Of a DNA stretch of 64,000 nt, positions 11,125 through 23,000 are shown piece by piece. This DNA comes from Euborellia annulipes (Eukaryota; Arthropoda; Insecta; Dermaptera; Anisolabididae). Below the pieces are notes generated by a model. The model was given only the letters and a program-made list of their open reading frames with translations. It made no database searches and was not told the origin of the DNA. A program made the translations under genes and the position numbers. The stretch lies in NCBI GenBank assembly GCA_023213315.1, contig JAKCPI010025244.1, positions 186,001 through 250,000 on the forward strand, written 5' to 3'. Each line of letters opens with the position of its first letter. Position 1 is the first letter of the stretch.

Positions 11125-11350
11125 ACACCCTCGGGATTGGTGTAGTCGGTAGCGCGCCTGCCCCCAAGGGTCGCGAGTTCGGACCACCAGGTGGTCCGAT
11201 GATTTTATCTAAGCCATTTGAATACCAAATGGCTTAAATAAGAATGCCTGAACCCCAAAATATATATATATATATTCAAATAACGGTTATCGTCAAAGTC
11301 TTATATGGCTTGAGTTTCCGAAAAGACACTGTATGTGTGTGTGAGAGTTT
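11125..11350 (+). mobile_element. SINE S1 copy 3
   Basis: The tRNA-like head is well preserved (TTGGTGTAGTCGGTAGCGCG; GGGTCGCGAGTTCGGACCAC). The AAGCCATTTG...CAAATGGCTT hairpin, AATGCCTGAACCCC, CTTATATGGCTTGAGTTTCC and a GTGTGTGTGAG tail follow. It is a diverged subfamily. Confidence 0.8.
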
Positions 11351-12343
11351 AAAAAAAAAGAAGATATATAGGTAAGAGGTGGCAATAAAAGAAATCAAAT
11401 ATAAGAGCCTTGAAATATATTCCTGTGGAACGTCCCCCGGAGCCGGGGGAGATAGGATGGCCTCAGTATTCGAAAAGGGTTTTAAAAATTAGTTCCTTAG
11501 GGAAGGACTAAAACTGTACAAAATTTCACAGACACCTCTATGGCTTTAGAGATTCAGGAAGAGAACAAAAAATTGATTAGAATACATTTTCATTTAACGG
11601 GAGAGAGAAGCATGTGATTAAAATAGAAATATCTTTTGCTTTCCATCAGATGTCTATATCTAAAGGAAGCACGTACCATTGAACTAAGAATTAAAATAAT
11701 AAATTTGGCCTGGAGTGTTTGCCCTTTATTAAACGGCGCATATCTACAATAGGCTATATCAAATACAAAAACATATTGTCGGATGCATCAATTTTGTTTT
11801 TATTATAAAAGTTATTTATAAATAATCAATATTGTTTACTTCCTGGTTTGACAAACAAATGTCCCAAAAGGAAATTAATGATACATTTTTAATGTCAAAG
11901 AATATCAATAATGGAAACCGAGAGAGTTCATTGACTGGCCAGGGGAGATGAAACAGAGTTGACCTGGAATAACCTCAAAAGGCTTATTTGTAAAAAGGCC
12001 ATTTTAGTTTTAGTGTATGAATCTTTAACAATAAAAAAAAATTTGTATAAAAAGTAAGAATTGATTTCTTAGATAAATAAATAAAGAACAGAACTTGGCT
12101 GGAAATTATCTTCGTCTTCTCTCCTCAAGATTCAAGCCAAGAGCCAAGAGATTTAATTCCTCCCCCTCCTCCGCCTCAACAATTTGGAATGAAAAATTAA
12201 AGAATGGAAGCTGCAAGATGCAGCAGAAATTGATAAAAGACAGCGGTCATGTCACAAGAATTTCCTAGAGATTTAGCTGATAAATTTTCCCTCTTCTAAT
12301 AGAGGGAGTCGTTTCTTATAAATAAATAAATAAACTTTGACTA
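11351..12343. other. Non-coding; possible SINE tail at 11400-11490
   Basis: No gene. 11455-11485 contains ATGGCCTCAGTATTCGAAAAG, the shared SINE 3' domain, beside a GC hairpin (GTCCCCCGGAGCCGGGGGAG). This suggests a further SINE-like element without a recognised head. The rest shows nothing identifiable. Confidence 0.45.
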
Positions 12344-12540
12344 GCCGGGGGGCCTGGCAACGGAGAAGAGTAACAGTCACCACAATCGTTGAAGTTAAGT
12401 GATGCCAAGCACGGCGAAAGCTCGGGATTGGTTGACCCCGAGCAATCAGCGAGTGGAACGCCCCCGGTACCCATCGCTACTTGTATTTAAAAGTTATGTA
12501 AATAAAGAAATAACCCCTAAATGGCCTCTGTAACAGAAAA
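12344..12540 (+). mobile_element. 5S rRNA-derived SINE (S2), copy 1
   Basis: The head resembles the 5S rRNA internal promoter region: GTTGAAGTTAAGTGATGCC, AAGCACGG, then a GGATTGGTTGACCCC stretch like the 5S GGTTAGTACTTGGATGGGTGACC segment. A tail with CCCCTAAATGGCCTCTGTAAC and AGAAAAG follows. A second copy lies at 20770-20935. It is too diverged for a functional 5S gene, so a SINE3-type element is preferred. Confidence 0.6.
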
Positions 12541-12589
12541 GTTTTTTTAAGCGGGTCCCGCAAAATGGACTGTCTGTCAGTGACCAAAA

Positions 12590-13015
12590 TAAAGTATGAA
12601 GGTAAGGTCGGCTCCCCTCTGGGACGTGACTCGAAGCTTTTAATCAAAATCGGCCATAGAGTACTTGTAACTTACTAATGCACTTTTTCAGATTTTTTTT
12701 TTCGATTTTCTCAAAATTCGCCCCAACAATTTTGGTTAACATCCATAAATCAATTATTTTTTTTGTATATTCTCATTTTGCTCTCAAAATTGTTTGAAGA
12801 TCACTTTATTCTTGTACTTGATAGGAAAGATAGGAGAAATGGTTGACATTGTAACAAAATATAAATATTTTCCCATGTTTATAAATTTTACATCTTGAAT
12901 TCTAATATATCGGTGGAAACTAAATATATCTCGACACAAAAAATCTGGTGTGCCAAGCACAGAACACAACCGAAGGTAAGAGAAAGTTGCGTGCTGTGCG
13001 ACCAGTCCCTTTACT
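12590..13015 (-). repeat. R1 copy (minus) followed by M1 copy 4
   Basis: 12600-12945 is R1 in reverse (CTCTGGGACGTGACTCGAAG, GAGTACTTGTAACTTACTAA). 12946-13010 is an M1 palindrome with a shortened middle (AATCTGGTGTGCCAAGCAC ... GTGCTGTGCGACCAGTCC) that lacks its right end. Confidence 0.7.
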
Positions 13016-14239
13016 CGGAATATTTGTATAAAATTTGCCCCATAGTGGCAGAAATGTGCCACGATTGGTATGAGTGCCCCTTCAAGTGGTTCAAATAGTT
13101 AAATAAGTTTGGGTTAATTTAATTTTTAGAAAAAAGAGAATTTTAAATAAAGATATTTCAATCTTAAATATGGATAGTTATTTTTGATGCGATCTTTATG
13201 GAAAATATAAATAATAGGTGAATACAGGTGCTGGGCTGACTCAATACAATTGGAGTATAGGAAGGTGAGAGAGAGAGAGAGGGGGGGGGGAGTGTGGCGT
13301 GTTTGATGTGCGCATGCGCAGGCGCAGTCCGGGCCAGTGACCCCGACTACAAAAAGTAGGTCATTCGTTAGTTTGGCCTACCTGACCCTTTCTTGTATTC
13401 ACCTCGGCGCAGCCCTGCAAGGTGAAATTCAATTCACTATAGGTCAATACATTTTTGTTTAATTTTGATAACTCGCTCATAATTTCTATTGATTTTGCGT
13501 GTCTTCGTATTTGATCCAGCGACTTTACACCAAAAGATTAAATCTCTCGGGCTTGCACTAACATGGATAAATAGATTTTCTACTTTTTCAAGAATTAATT
13601 CACAGGTTGTTTTAGATCTATCACCCCTCCATGTTTGCTTAACATTTCATTTAGATTAAAAGGTTGAAATTATCAAATGATTAATACTCAGGTGTTTGTG
13701 AATTAGCAATAGAACCCAAAATGCCTCAAGCAACTCGATGATTGTGTTAAGAGAAAACAATTATATAAAATAGCAGGCACAGAAAAAGGGCAAAATTGTG
13801 GATGGAGTATACAAAGACAAGATTTTGCTAATTAACAAATACAAAGATAAGTTATTCTTGAGATAGGTATTTTTAGAAGGGAGAGCAGCGAAAAACAAAA
13901 GAAAGCCAAATGGCCTTTCGGACGACGTTTTTTTTTTCGCTAGCCATATTTTTTTTATTTTCATTGAATGTTTTGACTAATTATGGTGAAATTTGGCATG
14001 GTGTACTTACTGAGGCAAATGACTAGTGGTAAAAAAAAATACTCTTATGGTATTTTTCAAAATGGCGCGCGCCCATTTGAAATTTTTCTATTGAAATAAC
14101 TGGAAAAGTACAAAACAAATTAAAAAAAAGAAATGGTAGCTAGCGGGAAAACGAAGCATTTTTGGATCTATGCTATAAGGAACCTTTTTCTTTATTTGAA
14201 TCTAGAAGTTTGGGAGCCTATTTCAGAAACCCCTGTATA
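13016..14239. other. No gene seen
   Basis: AT-rich sequence with a GA/G-run at 13268-13291 and GCGCATGCGCAGGCGC near 13311. Short frames have no recognisable domain. Confidence 0.5.
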
Positions 14240-14345
14240 CGTGGAGGTTCAGGCACATTTATTTCTTTTGGTATAATTATTTAAATAAATATTCATCTGA
14301 CTGACTGTCTGGGATCCGAACCCTCGCCCCTTGGCTTTTCACATA
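14240..14345 (-). mobile_element. Decayed SINE S1 fragment (minus)
   Basis: Holds GGTTCAGGCACATTTATTTC and GTCTGGGATCCGAACCCTCG, matching the complement of the S1 body and box B region at reduced identity. Confidence 0.45.
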
Positions 14346-14536
14346 TTGGACGTTTAATTTGCAAAATGAATGAAACGCCTTTTGATCTCTTCATCTCTTC
14401 ATCCCCTTTCTTCTTGGTTTATTTTAACAGGAAATTGTCTCTCTTTAGGCACGTGGCATACTAAAAATACAGGAGTCTCTTCTCTTAATTATATTTATAT
14501 ATATATATATATATATATATTTATAAAGATAGAGAA

Positions 14537-14568
14537 AGGGGAGGGGAGGGGAGGGGAGGGGAGGGGGG
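14537..14568 (+). repeat. (GGGGA)n tract, G-quadruplex candidate
   Basis: Six consecutive GGGGA/GGGG units after an (AT)n run at about 14497-14520. Four or more G-runs of at least 4 with one-base loops meet the usual G4 sequence rule. No nearby gene gives it a context. Confidence 0.7.
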
Positions 14569-14639
14569 GTGTCTAACCCATTTCGGTCCATTTCCGTCAT
14601 CCACAGCAGGCGATGCGCGTCAATGCTCACAAAAAAAAA

Positions 14640-17425
14640 AGAAGATTAATTCAAGAAAGAAAAGTGAGACACGTGGATTATTTATTATTTTCATTAAATG
14701 TTATTTTTAAAGATGCTCAACGATTAATCAGAGGATCACTAGAGATGCTTATTCCATTAAAGACATAAATTCTATAATATAATAAGAGTATATGCAACAT
14801 TTTTTTCTAATCGGTTTTTTACAATTTTATTTTTATTGGGCAGGAGAGTTAGAGATCTCAAACAGTTGGTCACCTGTTCATACGGTATTAGTGTAAATAT
14901 AACCCTCCATGTAAATATCCAATAAAAATAACATAAATTCATAGTTTAAAAATTGATTAAAAAAAAAAATTGCATATATATGTATAAAAGATATTTAATT
15001 GTATGTTTTGGGTCCTGAGGAAGACCAGAAGAATCGACCGAAGCGTCATTTGTAATATTTATAATTGTTTTTATCTGGACGCCTGATTTCTTTCTTTTTT
15101 TGTTTTTTGTTTTGAAATACCACATAAAATGAGAGGGAGCATTCATTAAATGAAATATCATTTCGAGAGAAATGCTTCAAGCTGTATAAATAAATATATA
15201 AAAATTTTCTCTTCGTCAAAGGGAGATGTTGTAGCCATCTAGTGACAAATACGGGAATTAATTAATCTCTTTCCCCTCTCAACAGGTAGTTGATGCTTTG
15301 TTTGTCCAATATTTTATTGAATTTCTTCTGGTTTTTTTTTTTTTTTTTATTTTGCTCTTTTAAAATTCAGTTTAAAAATAAAATTTGACTGGATTATTTC
15401 CAAAATAAATAAATTTTACACTTGATTGAAAACATGTGGGGGAAATTTTCTAAAAAATAAATGCTATTTTTAATTAAAAGAGAGTAAGTAATTATTATAG
15501 AAAAAAGAAAAGAAAAAAGGCGCAGTTAAATCAAACATGATTCAGAAGTCATATCAAGGTCAAATTAATATGGCGGAGGAGGGGGGGGGGGGTGAGAAAT
15601 TCCGTTCCTCTTGATCAGAGACAAAAAACGCTTTTAGCGAACCCCCTTTGGCAGAGTTTATGAATTTAGTCTCAAGGTCAAAAGGAATTTTAAATAGCGA
15701 AGAGAAAATCTAAATAAACTGGGAGAGAGGAGCTGATTCATTCCAACTCCTTGTTTCTCACTCTCTCTCTATTTATGTGAGTAAAAATAAAAAGGAAACA
15801 AAAGCAGAGCCGTTTGATGTCAAGTGTTTAGTAATTTTCCGTCCACACACACACACACACACCCTTCTGCAATCAAAGAGGAATTCTTCACAAGCCTTGA
15901 TCTTGTTGTCAAATCGATTGGCAAACAAGTCATCAAATCTACTGTACATAGTAGTAGCTGAAGATTTCGAAGAGGAACAGTCAGCAGTCATTTCCCCTCT
16001 GATTGCAAGCGAATATCAACATTTTCTAATAAAAAAAAAAAAACAAGTATTTTGGAAACTCATATAATACAGAATTTAACGCTCTAAATCAATTGTTCCC
16101 AACCGAGGTGCCGCATGTTTGACAGAGGGGTGCCGCGAGATATTGAGATAAACAAAAAAAAAAAAAATATCTATACTTAAGCTAACAAAACTATTGATGT
16201 ATTTTTATTCACTTTACTATAATATGTTATGTTGCTCAGGGGCCCACATCTTGTGGGTACGTGGATGGCGACCACGAGCTACCCGAGCTGGGACAGGCAG
16301 TCCTTTAGTTCTTTGTATGTCTGTCTCTTCCTTCCTCTTTTCAACAGGCAACAAGCTTGAATTATTTAAAGATTCGGATGGGTTGACATTAAAGAAAAGT
16401 AATAAAAAAAATCACAATCTTAAGACCTCGTATGTAAATGTCTTTTTTCGAATCCGCAAACAAAGGAGGGTTAATTTATTAAAGCCACAATGTTGGGAGA
16501 ATGTATAAAAAACAAAAATGTTAGCTGTATGTTTGTCTTTGTAAATACCCTATGTTCAGAATTCTGAAGTAGGGAGGCGTTTAGACTCCGAAATGTCAGA
16601 AATAAACCAGACTTGAACACGAGCGAGCGTTATTATTAACAGCTACACCAGATAAATGAAAAATACAATTATATTGGGCAAATATCAATGTCCAGTATTT
16701 TGGACAGAATATATTGAAATTGGGTAAATAAAGGAGAGCAAAAACATTTGTAGACAAAGTAATATTTAAAATCAATATATGAACAATGATTGAAGTTTAT
16801 CAAAGTTCAAAAGGAATTATCTAGTTATTAAGGGGGTTCAGGAGCGACGTCTAAACGTACTTTAAAAAAACTAGACTATTATAAGGAATCTTTCAATGCG
16901 GTTTTTTTTTAAATGAATTAAATTCATAAGAGATTATTGGGACGATCTATGATCTATGGGATCGAGCTATGATTTTTTTAATGACTTATTAAAAAATTAT
17001 CGTAATTAATTTTTTTGTTATCAAGCAAATACAAAAAAACAATCAGTCGCAATAATCTTTAATTTTTTTTTAAATTTAAAAATGAATTTATTGTTATTAT
17101 TAATTACATATTAATTAAGAAATTTTTAAAATAAGCTTAGATGATTTATTTAAAAATCAACTGTCAAATTAGTTCAGCATTCTTGCAATAGATAGCTACC
17201 ATTCTGACATCTCTTGGCAAATTTTTGAATTACTTGATTTTTTGGGCATACTTTTAATGACACACAACGCCATCTTAGCGGGAAAAACATGCGAACACCT
17301 TCGCTCCTGCCCCGCCTTAAACTTCACTTGAGGGCAAATTTTCAAAAAGACTTTTTAATACAAGTGTAATTCATTAAATTGTGTAAAATTTTCAAATAAC
17401 AAAAAGAGGATAAAGAAGCAACTAG
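14640..17425. other. Non-coding stretch
   Basis: No supported gene. It includes poly-T/A tracts, a G-run at 15583, a CA run at 15845, two weak hammerhead-like motifs (15014+, 16567+), and 16095-16160 with GAGGTGCCGCATG/GGGTGCCGCGAGATATTGAG, a phrase typical of transposon remnants. A decayed M1 copy follows at 17426-17495. Confidence 0.5.
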
Positions 17426-17580
17426 AAATCTGGTGTTACAAGCACAGAACAGAACTTTCGATTACCGAAGGTAAGAGAAGTTGTGTGCTGTGGGCCCTGT
17501 GGTACACTCTGTAGTTGCTGCCTTCTTTTTATGTGCTAGGGATCTGAGAGGAAGGGCCTTTGATCCCTTAAATAAACCCA

Positions 17581-18321
17581 GAGAACTTTTTGGGAGAGTA
17601 AATTATTTGAAAATTGAAGAGATGAAGTGGCTGTTATATTTAACAATAAGAGGATAAAGGAGCAAGCAGCCCAGCCAGGTAGTTAGTCTCCACGAAATGG
17701 AACTCTCTGTTGAGGAAACAGTTTCGGTTTTAATGAAATACAACCATCATCAGCTCATTTATCGAGAGTGTGAGCTCAAATGACAAAGCATTGAGTCATA
17801 TTGTCAGTAGATGTGTATTATACATAAATTATTTGTATAAAATAAAATTTTATTTTATTTTTGTAAATGGAAACTTTTGAGCAGCGTAAACAAAAGAATT
17901 AAAAAAAAAAATTTTGCAGGTATAACCAAAAGGTCACCCTAATGCGCGTAGTTTGAGATACAAAATTGTTTTGATTAAACAGATTAGTAGTAGTAGTAGC
18001 AGTAGATTAATCAAAACAATTTTGTATCTCAAACTATGCGCATCGTATTAGCTGATTGAATTGCTTTGTATTTTATACAAATAATTTATGTATAATACAC
18101 ATCTACTGACAACTCCGCAATATGACTCAATGCTTTGTCATTTGAGCTCACACTGATGGTTGTATTTCATTAAAACCGAAACTGTTTCCTCAACAGAGAG
18201 TTCCATTTCGTGGAGACTAACCACCTGGCTGGCTGCTTGCTCCTTTATCCTCTTATCGTCAAATATAACAGCCACTTTGTTTCTTCAATTTTCAAATAAT
18301 TTACTCTCCCAAAAAGTTCTC
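17581..18321. repeat. Large inverted repeat (palindrome P2)
   Basis: Left arm 17581-17979 and right arm 18007-18321 are complementary over about 310 bp. For example GAGAACTTTTTGGGAGAGTA pairs with TACTCTCCCAAAAAGTTCTC. The left arm has an extra segment of about 85 bp (about 17840-17940). The 27-bp loop is (TAG)n-like. On the minus strand each arm's outer part carries a hammerhead-like motif (17721-17753, CTGATGATGGTTG...AACCGAAAC). Confidence 0.85.
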
Positions 18322-18565
18322 AAAAGCTTATTTTCACCCTCTAGGTGGGCGAATAACTTTAATATAAGATTTCAAGCTCCAAGCTCAATTCCTTCATGTT
18401 TTAAATTGAACACACACACACAGACAGACAGACCATGTCGCGAAAACCACTTTTTTGGATTCAGGGGACCTCAAAACGTGTATATCCATCAAAATCTCGA
18501 CATCGAATTTTTGGCATGAATTCAATACTTTCTCTCTATATACTTATACATAGTGGTAAGAAAAA
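18322..18565 (+). repeat. R1 3' portion
   Basis: R1 from AAAGCTTATTTTCACCCTC through the CA tract, CCATGTCGCGAAAACCACTT and the TACTTTCTCTCTATATACTT end. It abuts palindrome P2, suggesting P2 lies in or next to an R1 copy. Confidence 0.75.
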
Positions 18566-19190
18566 GTAAAAAGAGTTTTTGTACTTCCCCCTGGGAAGGA
18601 TAGCTTCAAATAAATTATTTTTTTTTACTGACTCTTGAGGCTAATGCCCTTTAAGTTATTTGTTTTAAGGTTTCCCTCTCTCTCGCTTTAGAATCCTTAA
18701 AGTTGACGATCATTGTGCAGTTAATTAATTGATTCATTAAAAAAAGCGAGAGAAAATAAATATGCTTATTCTTGCTGTCAATGAGAAGGGGGGGGGGGGG
18801 CTAAAGCAGCCTTACGTAATTCATTATACATTGAACATTGTATATCTACTTGAACAATACTGAAAATATTGTATGTATCCTTAACAATAACTTCAAGTAG
18901 TTTGGAAACAATTTGAAATTTTAAAATTTGGCTCTCAAAAAAGTACATAAAAAAAAAACTAACAATTTTTATTCTATATGGGTCTAGATAAAGAAATATA
19001 CTGTATATCGGTCATTCTACAACTTTGGGGTCGAATTTAAAATGCACAATTTCTAACTTTGATTTCAATTGTTCGTAATGATTTTGATCATAGGCGTAGC
19101 CAGAAATTTTTGATGGGGGGGGGGGGTTCAAGAAAATTGTTTTAAATATTTGAAAAATTTAAGATTATTTTAGGGTGGTCTATTCTCTAA
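18566..19190. other. No gene seen
   Basis: AT-rich sequence with a G run at 18789. ATAGGCGTAGCCAGAAATTT at 19092 followed by a G run is a single end of the GGGCGTAGCCAG MITE type. Confidence 0.5.
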
Positions 19191-19274
19191 AAACAGAGGT
19201 TAAAATTTAAAATAAACAAATGTAATGTAAAAACAATCAGCGTTAAAAAAATGCTATTCTCTAAACAAAGTTTT

Positions 19275-19550
19275 AACAGCGACGTTGCGTAGTAGGTAGC
19301 GTGCCTACCTCCTATACCAAACGTCGCGGGTTCGGACCCAGGCAGTCCGAAGATTTTATTTAAGCCATATGGATACCAGATGGCTTAAATAGAAATGCCT
19401 GAACCCCAAATACATATATAAATTACAACGGTTATCGTATAAAGTCTTAAATGGCCAGAGTTGCCGAAAAGACTGTGTGAATGTGTGTGTGAGTGTGAAT
19501 GAGAAAAAAGTGTTAATGTTTTTTTTGTAAAAAAAAAAAAAAAAAAAAAA
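19275..19550 (+). mobile_element. SINE S1 copy 4
   Basis: The intact head (GCGTAGTAGGTAGCGTGCC; ACGTCGCGGGTTCGGACCC), the AAGCCATATGGATACC hairpin, CTTAAATGGCCAGAGTTGCC and a poly-A tail are present. It forms most of the left arm of P3. Confidence 0.8.
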
Positions 19551-19748
19551 ACCGCGACGTTAACATATTGCTTTTATTTCAAAGCTATCAAAATCATAGC
19601 CTTAGTTTTTGGGTTAAGGACGCTATTTTTATTTTAAACATGACGTTAAAATATTAAAGACACCCCCTAGACATGGCATTAATTTTTAACACTATTTATT
19701 GAATGTTAACGCTTTGGCTTTAAAGTTTTTGTTTACAGAATAGCAAGC

Positions 19749-19992
19749 ATGGGCGTAGTCAGGGAGAGGCAGGGGGGAGCGTTGCCCCCCCCCTGGCTTG
19801 CCCTAAAAATTGGAAAAAAACAAACAAATAAATATATATTTTTCCCATTGGGAATCATTTTTTTAACGCCCCAATCCACTAGATTAATTTAATTTTTTTT
19901 TTATTTAAATAAATAATTAATAATCTATGTATATATTAATCGCAACCCCCCCCCCCCCTCTTGCCCTAACAAGATGTCTGGCTACGCCCATG
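19749..19992. mobile_element. GGGCGTAG(T/C)CAG MITE
   Basis: Terminal inverted repeats ATGGGCGTAGTCAGG and CTGGCTACGCCCAT around a non-coding AT-rich core with a G-run on the left and a C-run on the right. About 244 bp. Confidence 0.65.
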
Positions 19993-20008
19993 GAGGCAAG
20001 GAAGTGAC

Positions 20009-20213
20009 ACAGTCTTTTCGGCAACTCTGGCCATTTAAGACTTTATACGATAACCGTTGTAATTTATATATGTATTTGGGGTTCAGGCATTTCTATTTAA
20101 GCCATCTGGTATCCATATGGCTTAAATAAAATCTTCGGACTGCCTGGGTCCGAACCCGCGACGTTTGGTATAGGAGGTAGGCACGCTACCTACTACGCAA
20201 CGTCGCTGTTAAA
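20009..20213 (-). mobile_element. SINE S1 copy 5 (minus)
   Basis: Mirror of the 19275 copy: GCCATTTAAGACTTTATACG, GCCATCTGGTATCCATATGG, GGTCCGAACCCGCGACGTTT. It shares diagnostic bases with the 19275 copy (GAAGATTTTATTTAAGCCAT), so the two copies come from one duplication rather than two insertions. Confidence 0.8.
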
Positions 20214-20769
20214 ACTTTGTTTAGAGAATAGCATTTTTTAACGCTGATTGTTTTTACATTACCCATTTGTTTATTTTAAATTTTAACCTCTGTTTTGCAA
20301 AGCATCTGTTGATTGTACTGAGGATGATTCAATGTCACTGGAATTGAAATATTTATAAATAAACAGATAATACGCAAAAGTATTTATTTTTGGCCGATGT
20401 CCTTATAATAAAATTAATAAGTTGATTTTATTGTTAACATAAGCCAGGGGACTGACGCTCGGATCGAGGTACGCGACTTTGAAATAAAAAAAAAATAATG
20501 TAAATTTATTTAAAATCAAAGTTTATGACTTAACAATGCTTAATAAAGTATCTTAGATTATATCAATATGGATAATAATGATATATCATAAAAAATTTTT
20601 AAATTTGAATATTTATCATAGTACCCAAAAATTATTAACTTTTTCTATTAACTGATGTTTAAAAAAAAGTCAATATGTTTGGTAGTCACTGAAATATTTG
20701 CAATTACGCGAAGTTAACCTATTTTTGTAGAATGACCCATATATAAGTTAATTTTTAAATAGCGGAGTA

Positions 20770-20935
20770 GAGCTACCCTACAGTCAGCACAATCGTTGCG
20801 ATTAAGCGATGTCAAGCACTGCGAAACCTCGGGTGAGTGACCTCGAGGAATCAGTGTCGGTATTATTAAGTCAAGTTTTCAAGTCGGCATTAATAATTAA
20901 ATATATATATAAATAAATTAAAACCCTAATGGAAG
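20770..20935 (+). mobile_element. 5S rRNA-derived SINE (S2), copy 2
   Basis: GTTGCGATTAAGCGATGTCA, AGCACTGCGAAACCTCGGG and GAGTGACCTCGAGGAATCAG align with the 12344 element and with the 5S internal promoter. The tail ends AAAACCCTAATGGAAGC, a damaged version of the TAAATGGCC domain. Confidence 0.55.
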
Positions 20936-23000
20936 CTGAAGTCCAAGAGGGTAATTTAAAAAAAAAACTTTTAGATAGAGGAAATAATCTAAATAAAAAA
21001 AAGTCTCTGTCTCACAGCGTGAGCTAACACGCAAAAACAATTTGAGTAGAAAGAAAAACGTACGAAAAAAATAAAAAGTGATTGACGCCAAAGTTCCGCT
21101 TAAAGACAGCATATTCTGCAAATATCATGGAAATGACTTTTTTATCTGATCAATCGTAAGGAAAATAAAAAAAAAAAATCTCTGAATCTATTACACCCTT
21201 CATTGAGACGAGAATTCCTTTTTGTTTTATCTAACTAACATCTTTACGAGAGCTTGCTCTGATATTGAACAAATTGTTTTGAAAAATTTGAGATAATCAA
21301 AATTCATTCTAACCTTTAATGGCCGGAATAGTTTATATTATTTCATTTTCAAAGAACTGAATTTGTTGATTAAAAAGAAATTATAACATCTCGAATGGCT
21401 TTATTTGTCTTTTATTTTTGTTTATATATATTATTTTCTATGCTTATGAAACAAAGGAAAAAAAATATTATCCATTGTTGCAAAATAAAAATTATTTTAA
21501 GGTTGTTCGGATAGTACATCGTAAGTCATAATAGAATCTAAATTTTTTTTTAAATAAAATTAAAAATTTGAATGCCAAAATTCCTTATTATAATTTAGTC
21601 GTGACCTATCATAGTTTATAATTGGATTAAGTTAATAATTTAATTACCAAAAATAATAAATGAATGACTTTTGATTTGAGCAGTTTTTCACGTAATATAG
21701 AACTGGCAACATTGCATTCATCAACTATCTATTTTAAATCTTAAACGCCTTAAATTTTATTTTATTTAATATATTACAATGTTTAATGCAAATCAGTTTA
21801 AACACAATGGACGATTTGCGAGAAAAAATATTGTAAAATTGAAAAAAAAAATGTATCTGACATAGAGATAAGACACTTATGTTATGCGACGTTGCCAGGC
21901 TGGTCTGACTCTCGAGAATTCATTATTTTTAAATATTAGCGACTGTCATTTTGGAGAATTTTTTGACTTTCTTGTTAAAATATCTTTAAAAGCGGTCGGC
22001 AGAAACTTTTGATTTTATTTTTAACATATTCCTCGGAAGTGAATTAATAAAATGTAAGTTTTTTTGTTTTTGTATCAGTTGCAGAAGGTGCCTATATAAT
22101 TCAATATGTGTGAATTTCGTCGTTATTCCCCATAGGCTACATGTTAAATTTCAATTTTTTACAAATTAATTACACGATAACCCTGTGTCAGATCTGCTTC
22201 AAAATTTTATTTTATACGTATTTGATAGTGATTAATAACATTAAAAAATTAGCTTTTAATCAGTTAAAGTGCTTTAATGTCCGAACAACCTTAAATAAAC
22301 ATCTCAAGAATTTATTTGTAAATATCTCAACTTGGTGGGTTTTTTGTTTCAAGAAATGTCAAACATTTTTATATCTATATAAAAAAAATCACAAAAAAAA
22401 CGCCAAATGAATATATAAACACCTTGATAACAACAAGAAAATAAAAGTCGAACAAACTTGCAAAAAAAAAAATCTCTATATAATAATAATTAACGCTAAA
22501 CAACAAACAAAAAATTGTTTTCCAATAAAATACAAATTCTTGTCTTACTAATCGTTAGAAAAAATAATTAGTACGATAATTGTTTAATGAGAATTAAGAA
22601 ATACAACTGCTAATGTTTAAGCTTATTTATATTTTGATTTATAAAATTCATAATAAAACAAAATATTTTAAATCACAAGGCTTATTTTTTCACTCATCTT
22701 TTTTTAAATTTGAAATAATTTTTGACAAGCCAGAGATCACGTGGTATGCGTTACCAACGCCATCTAGAATTATAATGAATTACAAGAGCTTTGTTTTAGT
22801 GTCGAGTAGATGGCACCACCTACCCAACATTTTATTTATTATGAATATGGTGTCATTAATTTAAATTTAAATAACCTAATTTTTATGGGCAATTAAAAGA
22901 AAAATTTGGTGCCATCATTAATAAAATAGAAAAAGTGAAAGAATTTATAGTGAGCTTAAAAAAGAGAATAGAGAAAATGCATGCATGCATATGGACTCAC
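20936..23000. other. AT-rich, no gene seen (intron or 3' side of bunched)
   Basis: Very AT-rich. I looked on the minus strand for the TSC box and leucine zipper that should follow the bunched exon and did not find them, so the C-terminal exons probably lie outside the window and this stretch is likely intronic. Confidence 0.5.

Larger units (their letters stand above)
19191..20297. repeat. Inverted repeat with head-to-head SINEs (P3)
   Basis: Arms 19191-19478 and 20009-20297 are about 288 bp each and nearly identical. Each starts ACAGAGGTTAAAATTTAAAA, passes TTTTAACAGCGACGTTGC and runs into an S1 SINE, so the arms contain opposite-facing SINEs. The 530-bp spacer holds GCGACGTTAACATATTGC (a repeat also at 59288) and a G-run MITE (19749-19992). 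It may be a TIR element hit by SINEs or an inverted duplication. Confidence 0.8.

Noticed and set aside
10877..11152. 91-codon frame at 10877
   Set aside because: It runs into the head of a SINE and has no conserved features.
12344..12540. Functional 5S rRNA gene
   Set aside because: Only the internal promoter region is similar; the 5S ends and stem pairings are not preserved, and it carries a SINE tail.
22141..22410. 89-codon plus-strand frame
   Set aside because: Composition is that of AT-rich random sequence (Phe/Leu/Ile/Lys/Asn), with no domain and no neighbouring exon.
20936..23000. TSC box/leucine zipper exon of bunched
   Set aside because: Read on the minus strand without finding the conserved TSC-box text; the exon probably lies outside the window.
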